Position numbers and translations under genes: made by a program. Below, piece after piece: positions 44,156-52,590 of a stretch of DNA of 64,000 nucleotides. The notes beneath the pieces were generated by a model that ran no database searches, was not told the DNA's origin, and was given only the letters and a program-made list of their open reading frames with translations. Position 1 is the stretch's first letter; every line of letters starts with the position of its first letter. The DNA is from Halomonas alkaliantarctica (GTDB lineage: Bacteria > Pseudomonadota > Gammaproteobacteria > Pseudomonadales > Halomonadaceae). Where the stretch lies: contig NZ_CP122961.1 in assembly GCF_029854215.1 (NCBI RefSeq), positions 1,488,001 through 1,552,000 of the forward strand, written 5' to 3'.

Positions 44156-45859
44156 ATGTTGACTGATCCAGCCAAAAAGTACCGCCCCTTTGTGGCCGTT
44201 GATCTGCCTGATCGCCAGTGGCCGAGCAAGCGTATCGAAACGGCACCTACCTGGTGCAGCGTTGACTTGCGTGACGGCAATCAGTCGCTAATTGACCCGA
44301 TGGATCAGGAACGCAAGCAGCGCTTATTCGACATGCTGCTAAGTGTTGGCTTTAAACAGATCGAAGTGGGCTTTCCATCAGCCTCCCAAACTGACTTCGA
44401 TTTTGTGCGCTCGCTGATTGAGCAGGATAAAATTCCTGACGATGTGACCATTCAGGTGCTTACCCAGGCACGGCCACACTTGATTGAACGCACTTTCGAA
44501 GCGCTGCAGGGTGCCAAAAACGTCATTGTCCACGTCTATAACGCCACCGATCCGATGTTTCGCCGGGTGGTGTTCAACGTCGATAAAACCGAGTGCGTGC
44601 AAATCGCCGTGGAAGCCACCCAGCAGATCCGCGCCCAGATGGACGCCGCGCCAGAAACCAACTGGACGTTTCAGTACTCGCCGGAGCTGTTTACTACCAC
44701 CGAGATGGATTTCGCTGTTGAGATTGTCGAAGCGGTTATGGACGCTTACGGTGCTAGCGCCGATAACCCGATGATTGTTAACCTGCCAGCTACAGTGGAA
44801 GTCGCCACGCCCAACAACTATGCCGACCAGATTGAGTGGTTCTGCCGACACGTTAACAATCGCGACCACTTGATTGTTAGCGTTCACCCCCACAATGACC
44901 GCGGTACCGGCGTAGCGGCGGCAGAACTGACGCTGATGGCCGGGGCTGATCGCGTTGAGGGCACGCTGTTTGGCAACGGCGAGCGCACCGGCAATGTCGA
45001 TATCGTCACGTTGGCGATGAATATGTATACCCAAGGCGTTCACCCGCAGCTCGATTTCTCTAATATCACGCCCATCATGCGCGAAGTGGAGTACTGCAAC
45101 CAGTTACCAGTGCATCCGCGCCACCCCTACGTCGGCGATTTGGTATTTACCGCGTTCTCTGGCTCCCACCAGGATGCGATCAAAAAAGGCATGGCGGATC
45201 GTCGCGCTAATCCAGATGCCGTTTGGGATGTGCCCTATCTACCTATCGACCCGCTGGATGTTGGCCGCAGCTATGAAGCGGTAATTCGTGTTAATAGCCA
45301 GTCGGGTAAAGGCGGTGTCTCCTACCTGCTTGAGCAGGAACACGGTATTGAGCTACCGCGTCGGCTCTCTATTGAATTCAGCCAGGTGGTGCAGGAAGTG
45401 GCAGAGCGTACCGGGCGTGAGATCACCTCGCAGATGATCTATCAGGCATTCGCGGATGAGTATTTAGAGCAGCGAGCGCCCTTTGCATTAATTAACCACC
45501 GTTTGTCGTCTGAGCCCGACAGCCCCAAAGTCACGCTGGACGCCGTGATTGAGGAGAACGGCACACGGCAAACGTTAAAGGGCGAGGGTAACGGCCCGTT
45601 AGCTGCCTTTGTTAAAGCGCTGGCAGCCGCAGGGCACGATGTCGAGATTATCGACTACCACGAGCACTCCCGTGGCCAGGGCGCTGACGCTGAAGCGATC
45701 GCCTATGTGGAAGTGCGTATCGACGGCAAAGCGGTGTTCGGTGTAGGCAACGATGAAAGCATTACCAGTGCGTCGATGAAGGGCGTATTGAGCGCCATCA
45801 ATCGCCACCATTCTACCCAGCCTGCGGCGGCCAACGTGACGGCGGAGACGTTAGGGTAA
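44156..45859 (+). CDS. leuA: 2-isopropylmalate synthase LeuA
   Basis: Protein of 567 residues of the longer LeuA type (as in pseudomonads). The TIM-barrel active site has [11 protein letters not shown], the metal-binding HPHNDRGTG and [13 protein letters not shown]. The C-terminal LeuA allosteric dimer domain ends the protein ([20 protein letters not shown]). Condenses acetyl-CoA and 2-ketoisovalerate, the first committed leucine step. AGGAGAG precedes the ATG at 44156; the frame extends 40 codons upstream into the channel gene but that part is rejected. No leuBCD nearby and no leader peptide was recognised. Confidence 0.95.
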   Translation: MLTDPAKKYRPFVAVDLPDRQWPSKRIETAPTWCSVDLRDGNQSLIDPMDQERKQRLFDMLLSVGFKQIEVGFPSASQTDFDFVRSLIEQDKIPDDVTIQVLTQARPHLIERTFEALQGAKNVIVHVYNATDPMFRRVVFNVDKTECVQIAVEATQQIRAQMDAAPETNWTFQYSPELFTTTEMDFAVEIVEAVMDAYGASADNPMIVNLPATVEVATPNNYADQIEWFCRHVNNRDHLIVSVHPHNDRGTGVAAAELTLMAGADRVEGTLFGNGERTGNVDIVTLAMNMYTQGVHPQLDFSNITPIMREVEYCNQLPVHPRHPYVGDLVFTAFSGSHQDAIKKGMADRRANPDAVWDVPYLPIDPLDVGRSYEAVIRVNSQSGKGGVSYLLEQEHGIELPRRLSIEFSQVVQEVAERTGREITSQMIYQAFADEYLEQRAPFALINHRLSSEPDSPKVTLDAVIEENGTRQTLKGEGNGPLAAFVKALAAAGHDVEIIDYHEHSRGQGADAEAIAYVEVRIDGKAVFGVGNDESITSASMKGVLSAINRHHSTQPAAANVTAETLG

Positions 45860-45887
45860 TCCTGCGGTTACTAATTGAGTGAGGTGA

Positions 45888-47012
45888 ATGGCGATGCGGC
45901 CCTGGCAGATAGTGGTAGTAACCGCGATAGTGGTCGCCGGGCTAGCATCGACTTTGGCCTCTCATGAGCCGTTTGAGTCCAAACTGGTTCGGTTGGAAGC
46001 TCAGCGGGCGCTGCCTTCGCTGGAGGCGTCGCTACAGCAGGAAACACCGGAGCTCAATGCGCTGTTTCTTAGCTATGCTGACGATCAGGCGCTGTGGATG
46101 AGCGCCTCTTTGGCAATGTTGCGCCACGGTGATATAGCCCGCGATGTCCTTGTGGAGTACGGCTTACTGCCCGATTTTCAGCGAGTATTGGTGCGCTATG
46201 GGGCCGACGCCGTACTGCCCATCAGCTTTTTTCGCAGCCACGATGTAGCCACGCTCAGGGCACAACACTGGGTCGGCGAACTCTACCAGCAGGTTAGCCG
46301 TTGGTGGAGTGATGAAGAGGGTGAGTCAGATTCAGCGTTCACTCCTTATCTTCGCGGGCAGATGGGCATTGCGCTGCTGGATGCCAACGGCCATGCGCTG
46401 CTTAACCAGTTTGTGGTCAGCGAAGAAGGCGAAGTGGAGTGGCTACAGGGTGAGCGTCTGGTTGCGGGCCTAGGCGATTTCTTTACCGGCGGGCTACGCG
46501 ATTTGGAAAGCCAGTGGCGACGGGGCGACGATATTGGTGCCGCCGATCTAGGCTGGGCTGGGGTAGATCTGCTGGTAATGGCTAGCACCGTTAAGGTGCT
46601 GCGGGCAGGCCGGGCCGCTCGCGCTGCCCGCGTGGGCAGTGTGGAAGCCCATGGTGCTCGGACGGGGCTGCGCCAAGGGGTGCTAGCGTCCGGCGGACGC
46701 TTTGCGACGTTACCGCGCATGGCCAAAGTCGCTGCAGTAGCGGGTACCGCCTATGTGGTGGTGCGCCACCCAAGCTTAGTGAGCGCACTCGGTGCCAATC
46801 TCTCTTCTTGGCTTGGCTGGCCGATTTGGCTTGGTCAGTTTCTTATCTGGCTGATCGTACTACTGCCGATTCTATTCATTGCTCGCTTTATCTACCGCTG
46901 GTTACTCACGCCACTTTTGTGGCTGCTGGTGCCAGTCATTCGGGTGTGTTTTGGGGCGGCAAATAAACAGTTAGCCAAGCGTACCAAGGCGCAGACCAGT
47001 GATCTTGGCTGA
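45888..47012 (+). CDS. Unrecognised membrane protein
   Basis: Protein of 374 residues that I cannot assign to a family. A hydrophobic N-terminal segment (IVVVTAIVVAGLASTLA) looks like a signal or anchor. An alpha-helical extracytoplasmic part follows (about 30-180), including LFLSYADDQALWMSASLAML. Next is an Ala/Arg-rich stretch (AGRAARAARVGS). The C-terminus has two or three hydrophobic helices (FLIWLIVLLPILFIARFIYR, LLTPLLWLLVPVIRVCFG). GTGAGGTGA precedes the ATG. It is followed by a perfect GC-rich hairpin before the convergent PQQ dehydrogenase gene. Confidence 0.6.
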   Translation: MAMRPWQIVVVTAIVVAGLASTLASHEPFESKLVRLEAQRALPSLEASLQQETPELNALFLSYADDQALWMSASLAMLRHGDIARDVLVEYGLLPDFQRVLVRYGADAVLPISFFRSHDVATLRAQHWVGELYQQVSRWWSDEEGESDSAFTPYLRGQMGIALLDANGHALLNQFVVSEEGEVEWLQGERLVAGLGDFFTGGLRDLESQWRRGDDIGAADLGWAGVDLLVMASTVKVLRAGRAARAARVGSVEAHGARTGLRQGVLASGGRFATLPRMAKVAAVAGTAYVVVRHPSLVSALGANLSSWLGWPIWLGQFLIWLIVLLPILFIARFIYRWLLTPLLWLLVPVIRVCFGAANKQLAKRTKAQTSDLG

Positions 47013-47038
47013 AGCAGTGTAAATAAGAAGCTACTGAC

Positions 47039-47073
47039 ACAATCGGGGCGGCCTTGGAGGCCGCCCCGATTGT
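47039..47073. terminator. Bidirectional terminator-like hairpin
   Basis: Perfect 16-bp stem (47039-47054 with 47058-47073) and 3-nt loop, very GC-rich (GGGGCGGCC core), in the convergent spacer between the unknown membrane protein gene and the PQQ dehydrogenase gene. The flanking T-run is weak on both sides. Confidence 0.8.
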
Positions 47074-47094
47074 TACTTGCCCATTGTGCTAGCG

Positions 47095-49119
47095 TTATTC
47101 GGGCAGCGCATAAACTGCGATCTGATCACCTACCTGATCTTTCAGGATGGTATTGCCACCTGAAACAAAGGCGACATATTGGCGACCGTTATACTCGTAG
47201 ACGGCCGGATTTGAGACGGAGGGCGCTTCGGTCTGATCCGACCACAGCTCCTCGCCGGTTTCAAGGGAGTAGGCACGCACCTTGGCATCCATCGAAGCGC
47301 CGATAAAAATAATATCGCCTGCGGTGACCGCCGGGCCACCGATGGTGGGCGAGCCCCAGCTCTCGGGCATAAAGAAGCCATACTGCTGCGATGCACCCAC
47401 CGGGCGACGCCATTTGACATCACCCGTAGTCATGTCTAAGGCGACAAGCTCACCGAAGGGCGGTTCCCAGCAGGGCATACCTAACCGGTTCAGTGCGACC
47501 TCGAGGCGCATTCCATAGGGCGCGCCTTCTTGAGGGGCGAAGCCGCTTTCGTTGCCGGACCCGCTATCCGCCAGCTCATAATCATCGCGATTATAGAGCT
47601 TAATGTACTGCACAATGTGCGAGGTGTTGACGATCGCCGTCTGGCTCTCAGGGTCGAAGGCTACGCCTCCCCACTGCACGCCCCCTGCGCTGATCGGGTA
47701 GCCGAGTGTGCCTTCGCCTTGGGTAGTGGGGGGCGTGTACATACCTTCATAGTGAAGGTCGTCCCACAGGGCTGAACACTCACCAAAACTCACCGCATCG
47801 GCCAGTGCCCATACTTTTGGTTTCTCAGACTGATCTAGCAGCGGTGCCGGTTTAGTTGGGAAGGGTTGAGTCGGCGCGTAGACTTCGCCTTCAACGCTGC
47901 CATCCCCACCGGGAACAGAGCGCTCTTCTATGGGCCAGACATCCTCCCCGGTTTTGCGATTCACCACGAACAGAAAGCCCATTTTGGTTGATTGGATGAG
48001 TGCCGGTATCTCCTCGCCATTGACGGTAATATCCATTAGCGTTGGGGCGGCATTGATATCGTAATCCCAGATATCGTGATGCACCCACTGGCGCGACCAG
48101 ACGACTTCGCCGGTCTCGATATCCAGCGCGGTGGTGGATGTGCCCAGGGGCACCTCTTCGGTGCGGTTGCCGCCCCAATAGTTAGGGGAAGGGGAGGAGA
48201 CTGGAAGGTAGACTAAACCAAGCTCCTCGTCGGCGGACATATGTGTCCAGACATTGGCGGTGCCGCTCTGCTCACGCATCTGATCGCTCAATGCCTGGAA
48301 CGTCCATTCACGCTCTCCGGTGCGGGCATTAATTGAGTAAACGGTGCCGGGAGGAGCCTGCTCGTAGGCCCAGTCCATCCCCGCCCAACCGAGAATCAGA
48401 TGCTCGCCCACCACGGTGGGCGGTTGCAGTAGCGAAAGCGGCCAATGGTCGTTGGTGTCATTCCACTGGTTGACGTTGAGCACACCATTATCGGCAAAGT
48501 CGGCACACTGTTCGCCGCTATCGGCATCGACCGCAAATAGTTGTGCATCCATAGTGCCCATATAGATGATTTTCTGGCAGGGCTCACCTGCTACCGGGTC
48601 GTCGGCTTCCCAATAAGCGACACCGCGGTTTTTCAAGGCGGGCTGGGTCAGCGCTTCCAGGGAGGACTGGGTATCAAAGCTCCATTTCTCTTCGCCACTG
48701 CCTGGGTCTAACGCGAGGATGCGATAGAAGGGGGTGCCAATATAAAGGGTATCGTTAGCAAACACTGGAGTCGCTGACCAAACGGTGGCGGGTAAATCAC
48801 CCGAGCCATCCGCGACATCGCCGGTATGCACTTCCCATACCTTCTCTAGCTCGCCGACGTTATCGGCAGTGATTTGATCAAGCGGACTATATTTTTGGGC
48901 ATTAAGCTGGCCGTGGAAACTGTCCCAGGTTGGTTCACCAGGCACTAACGGTACAGGCGCGCGGGCAGGCGCCCCTTCGGGCGCAGCACTCTCCTCAGTT
49001 GGTTGATCCTGAGCCCATAGCGGCAGTGGTGTAAGACAAATCGCCAGGGCGGTAACTGCACCACAACCAAACATGACGGATTTAAACGGAGTACGTGTAG
49101 CGGTTGATAGCGCTGTCAT
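47095..49119 (-). CDS. PQQ-dependent dehydrogenase, catalytic subunit (membrane glucose/quinate dehydrogenase type)
   Basis: About 674 residues. A basic N-terminus and one hydrophobic segment (MFGCGAVTALAICLTPLPLWA) lead into an eight-bladed quinoprotein propeller: DSFHGQLNAQKYSPLDQI, TPVFANDTLYIGTPFYRILA, QWVHHDIWDYDINAAPTLMD, GGVQWGGVAFDPESQ and YVAFVSGGNTIL. It resembles the periplasmic part of membrane-bound glucose/quinate/shikimate dehydrogenases but lacks their five fused N-terminal helices. These appear to be supplied by the small upstream gene. AAGGAG lies 6 nt before the ATG at 49119; the longer in-frame start at 49179 would overlap that gene. It oxidises a sugar or alcohol in the periplasm and feeds electrons to quinone; the substrate is not determinable. 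Confidence 0.85.
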   Translation of the reverse strand: MTALSTATRTPFKSVMFGCGAVTALAICLTPLPLWAQDQPTEESAAPEGAPARAPVPLVPGEPTWDSFHGQLNAQKYSPLDQITADNVGELEKVWEVHTGDVADGSGDLPATVWSATPVFANDTLYIGTPFYRILALDPGSGEEKWSFDTQSSLEALTQPALKNRGVAYWEADDPVAGEPCQKIIYMGTMDAQLFAVDADSGEQCADFADNGVLNVNQWNDTNDHWPLSLLQPPTVVGEHLILGWAGMDWAYEQAPPGTVYSINARTGEREWTFQALSDQMREQSGTANVWTHMSADEELGLVYLPVSSPSPNYWGGNRTEEVPLGTSTTALDIETGEVVWSRQWVHHDIWDYDINAAPTLMDITVNGEEIPALIQSTKMGFLFVVNRKTGEDVWPIEERSVPGGDGSVEGEVYAPTQPFPTKPAPLLDQSEKPKVWALADAVSFGECSALWDDLHYEGMYTPPTTQGEGTLGYPISAGGVQWGGVAFDPESQTAIVNTSHIVQYIKLYNRDDYELADSGSGNESGFAPQEGAPYGMRLEVALNRLGMPCWEPPFGELVALDMTTGDVKWRRPVGASQQYGFFMPESWGSPTIGGPAVTAGDIIFIGASMDAKVRAYSLETGEELWSDQTEAPSVSNPAVYEYNGRQYVAFVSGGNTILKDQVGDQIAVYALPE

Positions 49120-49129
49120 GGGTGGCTCC

Positions 49130-49495
49130 TTAGGAGTGGGTGAGGCGGGTATGCTGGGCTGGCCGAACCATATCAACAATCAAACCGACCAGACCAACCA
49201 CCATGGCGGCGCCGATCCACCACTGGTGCAACAGAATGCCGGCGAAAAATGTACCGGCAAGCCCTATCAGTATAAGTATCCGAAGGGTGATGGCTGCACC
49301 GCGGCTTGTTACTTTAAAAAGTAGTAGCGCCATCACCGCAAGGGCGAGGCAAGCCACAATGGCAACCAGTGCACCGAGCGTCCCTGTGATCCCGGTCAGA
49401 GGCGTGAGATAGGCGTATAAAGCGATGGCAAGCCCGGCAAGCGAGGCTGTTAAAAGTACGAGCGCGCCCGGTCTGGACGAGAGAGATGATGGCAT
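49130..49495 (-). CDS. Small membrane protein, likely membrane subunit of the PQQ dehydrogenase
   Basis: Protein of 121 residues with four hydrophobic helices (LVLLTASLAGLAIALYAYLT, LGALVAIVACLALAVMALLL, ITLRILILIGLAGTFFAGIL, IGAAMVVGLVGLIVDMVR). It corresponds in size and character to the fused N-terminal membrane domain of membrane-bound glucose/quinate dehydrogenases. It is followed 10 bp later by the catalytic gene on the same strand. Association with that subunit is inferred from gene order and from the missing domain. Confidence 0.7.
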   Translation of the reverse strand: MPSSLSSRPGALVLLTASLAGLAIALYAYLTPLTGITGTLGALVAIVACLALAVMALLLFKVTSRGAAITLRILILIGLAGTFFAGILLHQWWIGAAMVVGLVGLIVDMVRPAQHTRLTHS

Positions 49496-49639
49496 AGCGC
49501 TATGGCCTTCTGCTGAGTGAGGTGCCCAACGTTGAGACTAATTCAACGTCGGAAATCATTAGCACTATAACTTTAGCAGAAAACGATACTTTTACGATTT
49601 TGAGCACCCCAACGTGATCAAATATAGAAAGCGCAGCCC

Positions 49640-49653
49640 TCACTTTTTAGTGA
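49640..49653. other. Small hairpin in the PQQ dehydrogenase upstream region
   Basis: TCACT-tttt-AGTGA within the 247-bp spacer 49496-49742 that separates epmB from the small membrane gene. The spacer is AT-rich and also holds a repeated CAACGT word (about 49529-49551) that may belong to the promoter region. Confidence 0.3.
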
Positions 49654-49742
49654 TTGGCAAACATTGCAAAAGCGCATATCTCTAGTTTTGCTTTGATTTA
49701 AATTGATGCAACGTCTCAGTGCCGCAGTTTCTTCAACATCCT

Positions 49743-50801
49743 TCACAGCGGCGTTTTACTTCCCTTTCCAGGAATTTCCCGCACCAAGCGTGGCATTAAG
49801 AACCCAGGAAGATGATCGCGTAGCTGAGCTGCCAGCTCGCGCGCTTCACAATCGGGCACATCGAAGTGCGCAGCACCCTGAACCGGGTCCAGTACGTGCA
49901 GATAGTAAGGCAGAATGCCCGCTTCGAAGAGCCGTTCAGAAAGCGCGGCCAGGGTAGTGGCGGTGTCGTTCACATCGCGCAGCAGTACACTCTGGTTGAG
50001 CAGTGTCGCACCGGCTTGTTTGAGGCGTGTACAGGCATCTACTACGGCTTGGTCGATTTCATTGGCGTGGTTAATATGCAGCACCACCACTTTTTGTAAA
50101 CGCGTCGACGCTAGCCAACCAAGAAGGGCGTCATCAACCCGGTCGGGAATTACCACCGGTAGGCGGGTATGGATGCGCAGCCGTTTAAGATGCGGGATGC
50201 TTTCTAGCTGTTCCACCAGCCATGCTAGCTGGCGATCGTTGGCAGCCAGCGGATCGCCGCCTGAGAGAATCGCCTCGTGAATAGTCGTATCGCCTCGTAA
50301 GTAGTCGAGTGCTTCCTGCCACTGCGCTCTGGAGGGTGAGTTATCGCTATAGGGAAAATGGCGGCGAAAGCAGTAGCGGCAGTTAATGGCACAGTTAGGA
50401 CTGGCGATGAGCAGCACTCGACCAGCATACTTATGAATCAGCCCTTTAGCGGGCCGATGGTCGGCTTCTTCGAGCGGATCAACGACGTATCCATGCGGCG
50501 TGAGCGCTTCTTCGCCCAGCGGCAGCACCTGGCGCAGAAGTGGGTCGTCTATGTCGGCATAGGCTATTCTATTGAGATACGCCTCTGGCACACATACTTC
50601 AAATAGATCGTGGCCTGCTTGAGCGCCTGCCAACCAGTCGCTGCTTAGTCCCAGCCGTTCGCATAGTGCTTGCGGGTCGCGAATGGCGTGGGAGAGCTGT
50701 TGCTGCCAACTCGATTGCACCATTGAATAGCAATGGCTTTGCGTTTCTGACGCGGCAATAATGATGTTCTCCTGCAAAAAAGCCCTCCTTCGGGTTATCA
50801 T
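49743..50801 (-). CDS. epmB: EF-P beta-lysylation enzyme EpmB (lysine 2,3-aminomutase-like)
   Basis: Radical SAM protein of the KamA family, up to 352 residues. The cluster motif is CAINCRYCFRRHFPY (CxxxCxxC), with SGGDPL, LRIHTRLPVVIPDR and LHINHANEI as further active-site blocks. EpmB converts alpha-lysine to beta-lysine for EF-P. The start is uncertain. An ATG at 50801 and an ATG at 50723 lack good ribosome binding sites, while AGGAGAAC lies immediately before an in-frame ATC-ATT-ATT. Similarity to E. coli EpmB begins around SSWQQQLSHAIRDP. Divergent from efp. Confidence 0.92.
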   Translation of the reverse strand: MITRRRAFLQENIIIAASETQSHCYSMVQSSWQQQLSHAIRDPQALCERLGLSSDWLAGAQAGHDLFEVCVPEAYLNRIAYADIDDPLLRQVLPLGEEALTPHGYVVDPLEEADHRPAKGLIHKYAGRVLLIASPNCAINCRYCFRRHFPYSDNSPSRAQWQEALDYLRGDTTIHEAILSGGDPLAANDRQLAWLVEQLESIPHLKRLRIHTRLPVVIPDRVDDALLGWLASTRLQKVVVLHINHANEIDQAVVDACTRLKQAGATLLNQSVLLRDVNDTATTLAALSERLFEAGILPYYLHVLDPVQGAAHFDVPDCEARELAAQLRDHLPGFLMPRLVREIPGKGSKTPL

Positions 50802-50928
50802 GCGCGCACTTATTTAACGACGCCATTTGCAACGCTGCTGGCATATAAAACAAGTTGACGGCGGCAAAGTATGGCTTCGCGCACCACCTGTTGAAACAAA
50901 TAACTGAAATGGATGATTGAGAAACATT

Positions 50929-51495
50929 ATGGCGAACTATTCTACCAACGAATTCAAGGCCGGTCTGAAAGTAATGCTCGATGGCGATCCTTGTTCGATC
51001 GTTGAGAACGAGCTGGTCAAGCCCGGTAAGGGGCAGGCGTTTAACCGCGTTAAGCTGCGGAATCTAATGACTGGCCGCGTAGGTGAGAAGACTTTCAAAT
51101 CCGGTGACTCGTTGGAAGGTGCCGATGTCATGGATTTAGAGATGGAATATCTCTATAACGACGGTGATATGTGGCACTTTATGAAGACCGATGGCTCCTT
51201 CGAGCAGTACGCTGTGGAGAAGAAAGCCTTGGGTGATACTGAAAAATGGCTTAAGGAACAGGTGCCTTATGTCATTACGCTCTGGAATGACAAGGCGATC
51301 TCCGTCACACCGCCGAATTTCATTGAGTTGGAAGTCGTTGAAACCGATCCAGGCTTGAAAGGCGATACTGCTCAAGGTGGCTCTAAGCCTGCGACGTTAT
51401 CGTCCGGCGCTGTTGTTCGCGTGCCGCTGTTTATCAATCAGGGCGAAGTGCTGAAAATTGATACGCGCAGTGGTGACTACGTCTCCCGCGCTTAA
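50929..51495 (+). CDS. efp: Elongation factor P
   Basis: Protein of 188 residues with the three EF-P domains. Lys34 sits in the loop KPGKGQAF, the residue beta-lysylated by EpmA/EpmB in enterobacteria. EF-P relieves ribosome stalling at polyproline. The ATG at 50929 fits the family N-terminus ([14 protein letters not shown]); the upstream TTG at 50917 is rejected. It lies between divergent epmB and downstream epmA, with a terminator-like hairpin before epmA. Confidence 0.96.
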   Translation: MANYSTNEFKAGLKVMLDGDPCSIVENELVKPGKGQAFNRVKLRNLMTGRVGEKTFKSGDSLEGADVMDLEMEYLYNDGDMWHFMKTDGSFEQYAVEKKALGDTEKWLKEQVPYVITLWNDKAISVTPPNFIELEVVETDPGLKGDTAQGGSKPATLSSGAVVRVPLFINQGEVLKIDTRSGDYVSRA

Positions 51496-51521
51496 TCGCT
51501 TTTCTGGGCGCTTGTATGTCT

Positions 51522-51556
51522 TAATGGCCACGCTATGTGCGTGGCCATTATTGTTT
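51522..51556 (+). terminator. Terminator or attenuator between efp and epmA
   Basis: Perfect 12-bp stem (51522-51533 with 51539-51550), TATGT loop, followed by TTGTTT. It lies 26 bp after the efp stop and about 25 bp before the epmA start, and would allow more efp than epmA transcript. Confidence 0.75.
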
Positions 51557-51581
51557 AAGGCGGTTTCTCCAAGGAGTCCTT

Positions 51582-52562
51582 ATGGCCATTGATTGGCAAC
51601 CCTCCGCATCTCTTGAAACGCTGCGTGAACGGGCGCAGTTAATGGCCAAAGTGCGCACTTTTTTTGCCCAGCGCGACGTGTTGGAAGTGGAAACGCCAGT
51701 GCTGGGGCAGGGAGGCAGTACGGATGTGCACTTGGTGTCGCTGCACACCTTGGCACGCACGGACAAAGGACAGCGCCGCCTATGGCTGCAAACCTCCCCT
51801 GAATTCCATATGAAACGTTTGCTCGCAGCGGGTAGTGGGCCGATATTTCAGCTCGCACGAAGTTTTCGTGACGGTGAAATAGGTGGCCGCCATAATATCG
51901 AGTTCACTATGCTGGAGTGGTATCGACCGCAGTTTACGCTGGATCAGCTGATTGATGAGACCGCGACGCTCATCATGTCGCTGCTGCCCAGTTTTCCCGG
52001 CCCACTTGTGCATTATCGCTACCGGGAACTGTTTCATACCCATTTAGAAGTTGATCCGTTTACCACGCCCCTGGAAAAGCTGCGTTCGTTAGCCGCGAAA
52101 CGGGCACAAATGCCTGCCCAATCCTTAGCCGCTGAAGGCCGTGATACCTGCCTTGACCTGTTGATGAGCGTGGTGATTGAGCCGCAGCTAGGCCAGCGTG
52201 AGCTAAGCGTGGTGGTAGATTATCCGGCCAGCCAGGCGGCACTGGCGCGACGCCATCAAGATGCAGACGGTCAGTGGGTGGCTTCCCGCTTTGAGGTTTA
52301 TCTAAACGGTATTGAGTTGGCCAACGGCTACGATGAGCTGATTGATGCGGCTGAACAGCGCTCCCGGTTTGCTGAAGACAACGCTGAGCGCCGCCGCTTG
52401 GGCCTGCCGGAAGTGGATGTGGATGAGCGCCTGTTGGCCGCACTTGACCACGGAATGCCTGAAGGCGCCGGTGTGGCGTTGGGGATAGATCGTTTGATTC
52501 AATTAGCACTCGGCAAAGCACGCCTGGAAGACGTGCTTACATTCTCAACCCCCAGCTGTTAG
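51582..52562 (+). CDS. epmA: EF-P--(R)-beta-lysine ligase EpmA (GenX/PoxA)
   Basis: Protein of 326 residues, a class II lysyl-tRNA synthetase-like catalytic core without anticodon-binding domain. Class II motifs are seen in ETPVLGQGGSTDVHL, the FQLARSFRDGEIGGRHNIEF stretch and the C-terminal GVALGIDRLIQLALG. It attaches beta-lysine to EF-P Lys34. AAGGAG lies 6 nt before the ATG at 51582; the upstream in-frame start at 51537 falls within the hairpin and is rejected. Confidence 0.95.
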   Translation: MAIDWQPSASLETLRERAQLMAKVRTFFAQRDVLEVETPVLGQGGSTDVHLVSLHTLARTDKGQRRLWLQTSPEFHMKRLLAAGSGPIFQLARSFRDGEIGGRHNIEFTMLEWYRPQFTLDQLIDETATLIMSLLPSFPGPLVHYRYRELFHTHLEVDPFTTPLEKLRSLAAKRAQMPAQSLAAEGRDTCLDLLMSVVIEPQLGQRELSVVVDYPASQAALARRHQDADGQWVASRFEVYLNGIELANGYDELIDAAEQRSRFAEDNAERRRLGLPEVDVDERLLAALDHGMPEGAGVALGIDRLIQLALGKARLEDVLTFSTPSC

Positions 52563-52590
52563 CGGTTAGTCGCTAATAGGCTGCAAGCTG

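Noticed and set aside
52060-52521. 153-codon minus-strand frame inside epmA
   Set aside because: Pro/Arg-rich composition of a shadow frame; EpmA has intact class II synthetase motifs on the other strand.
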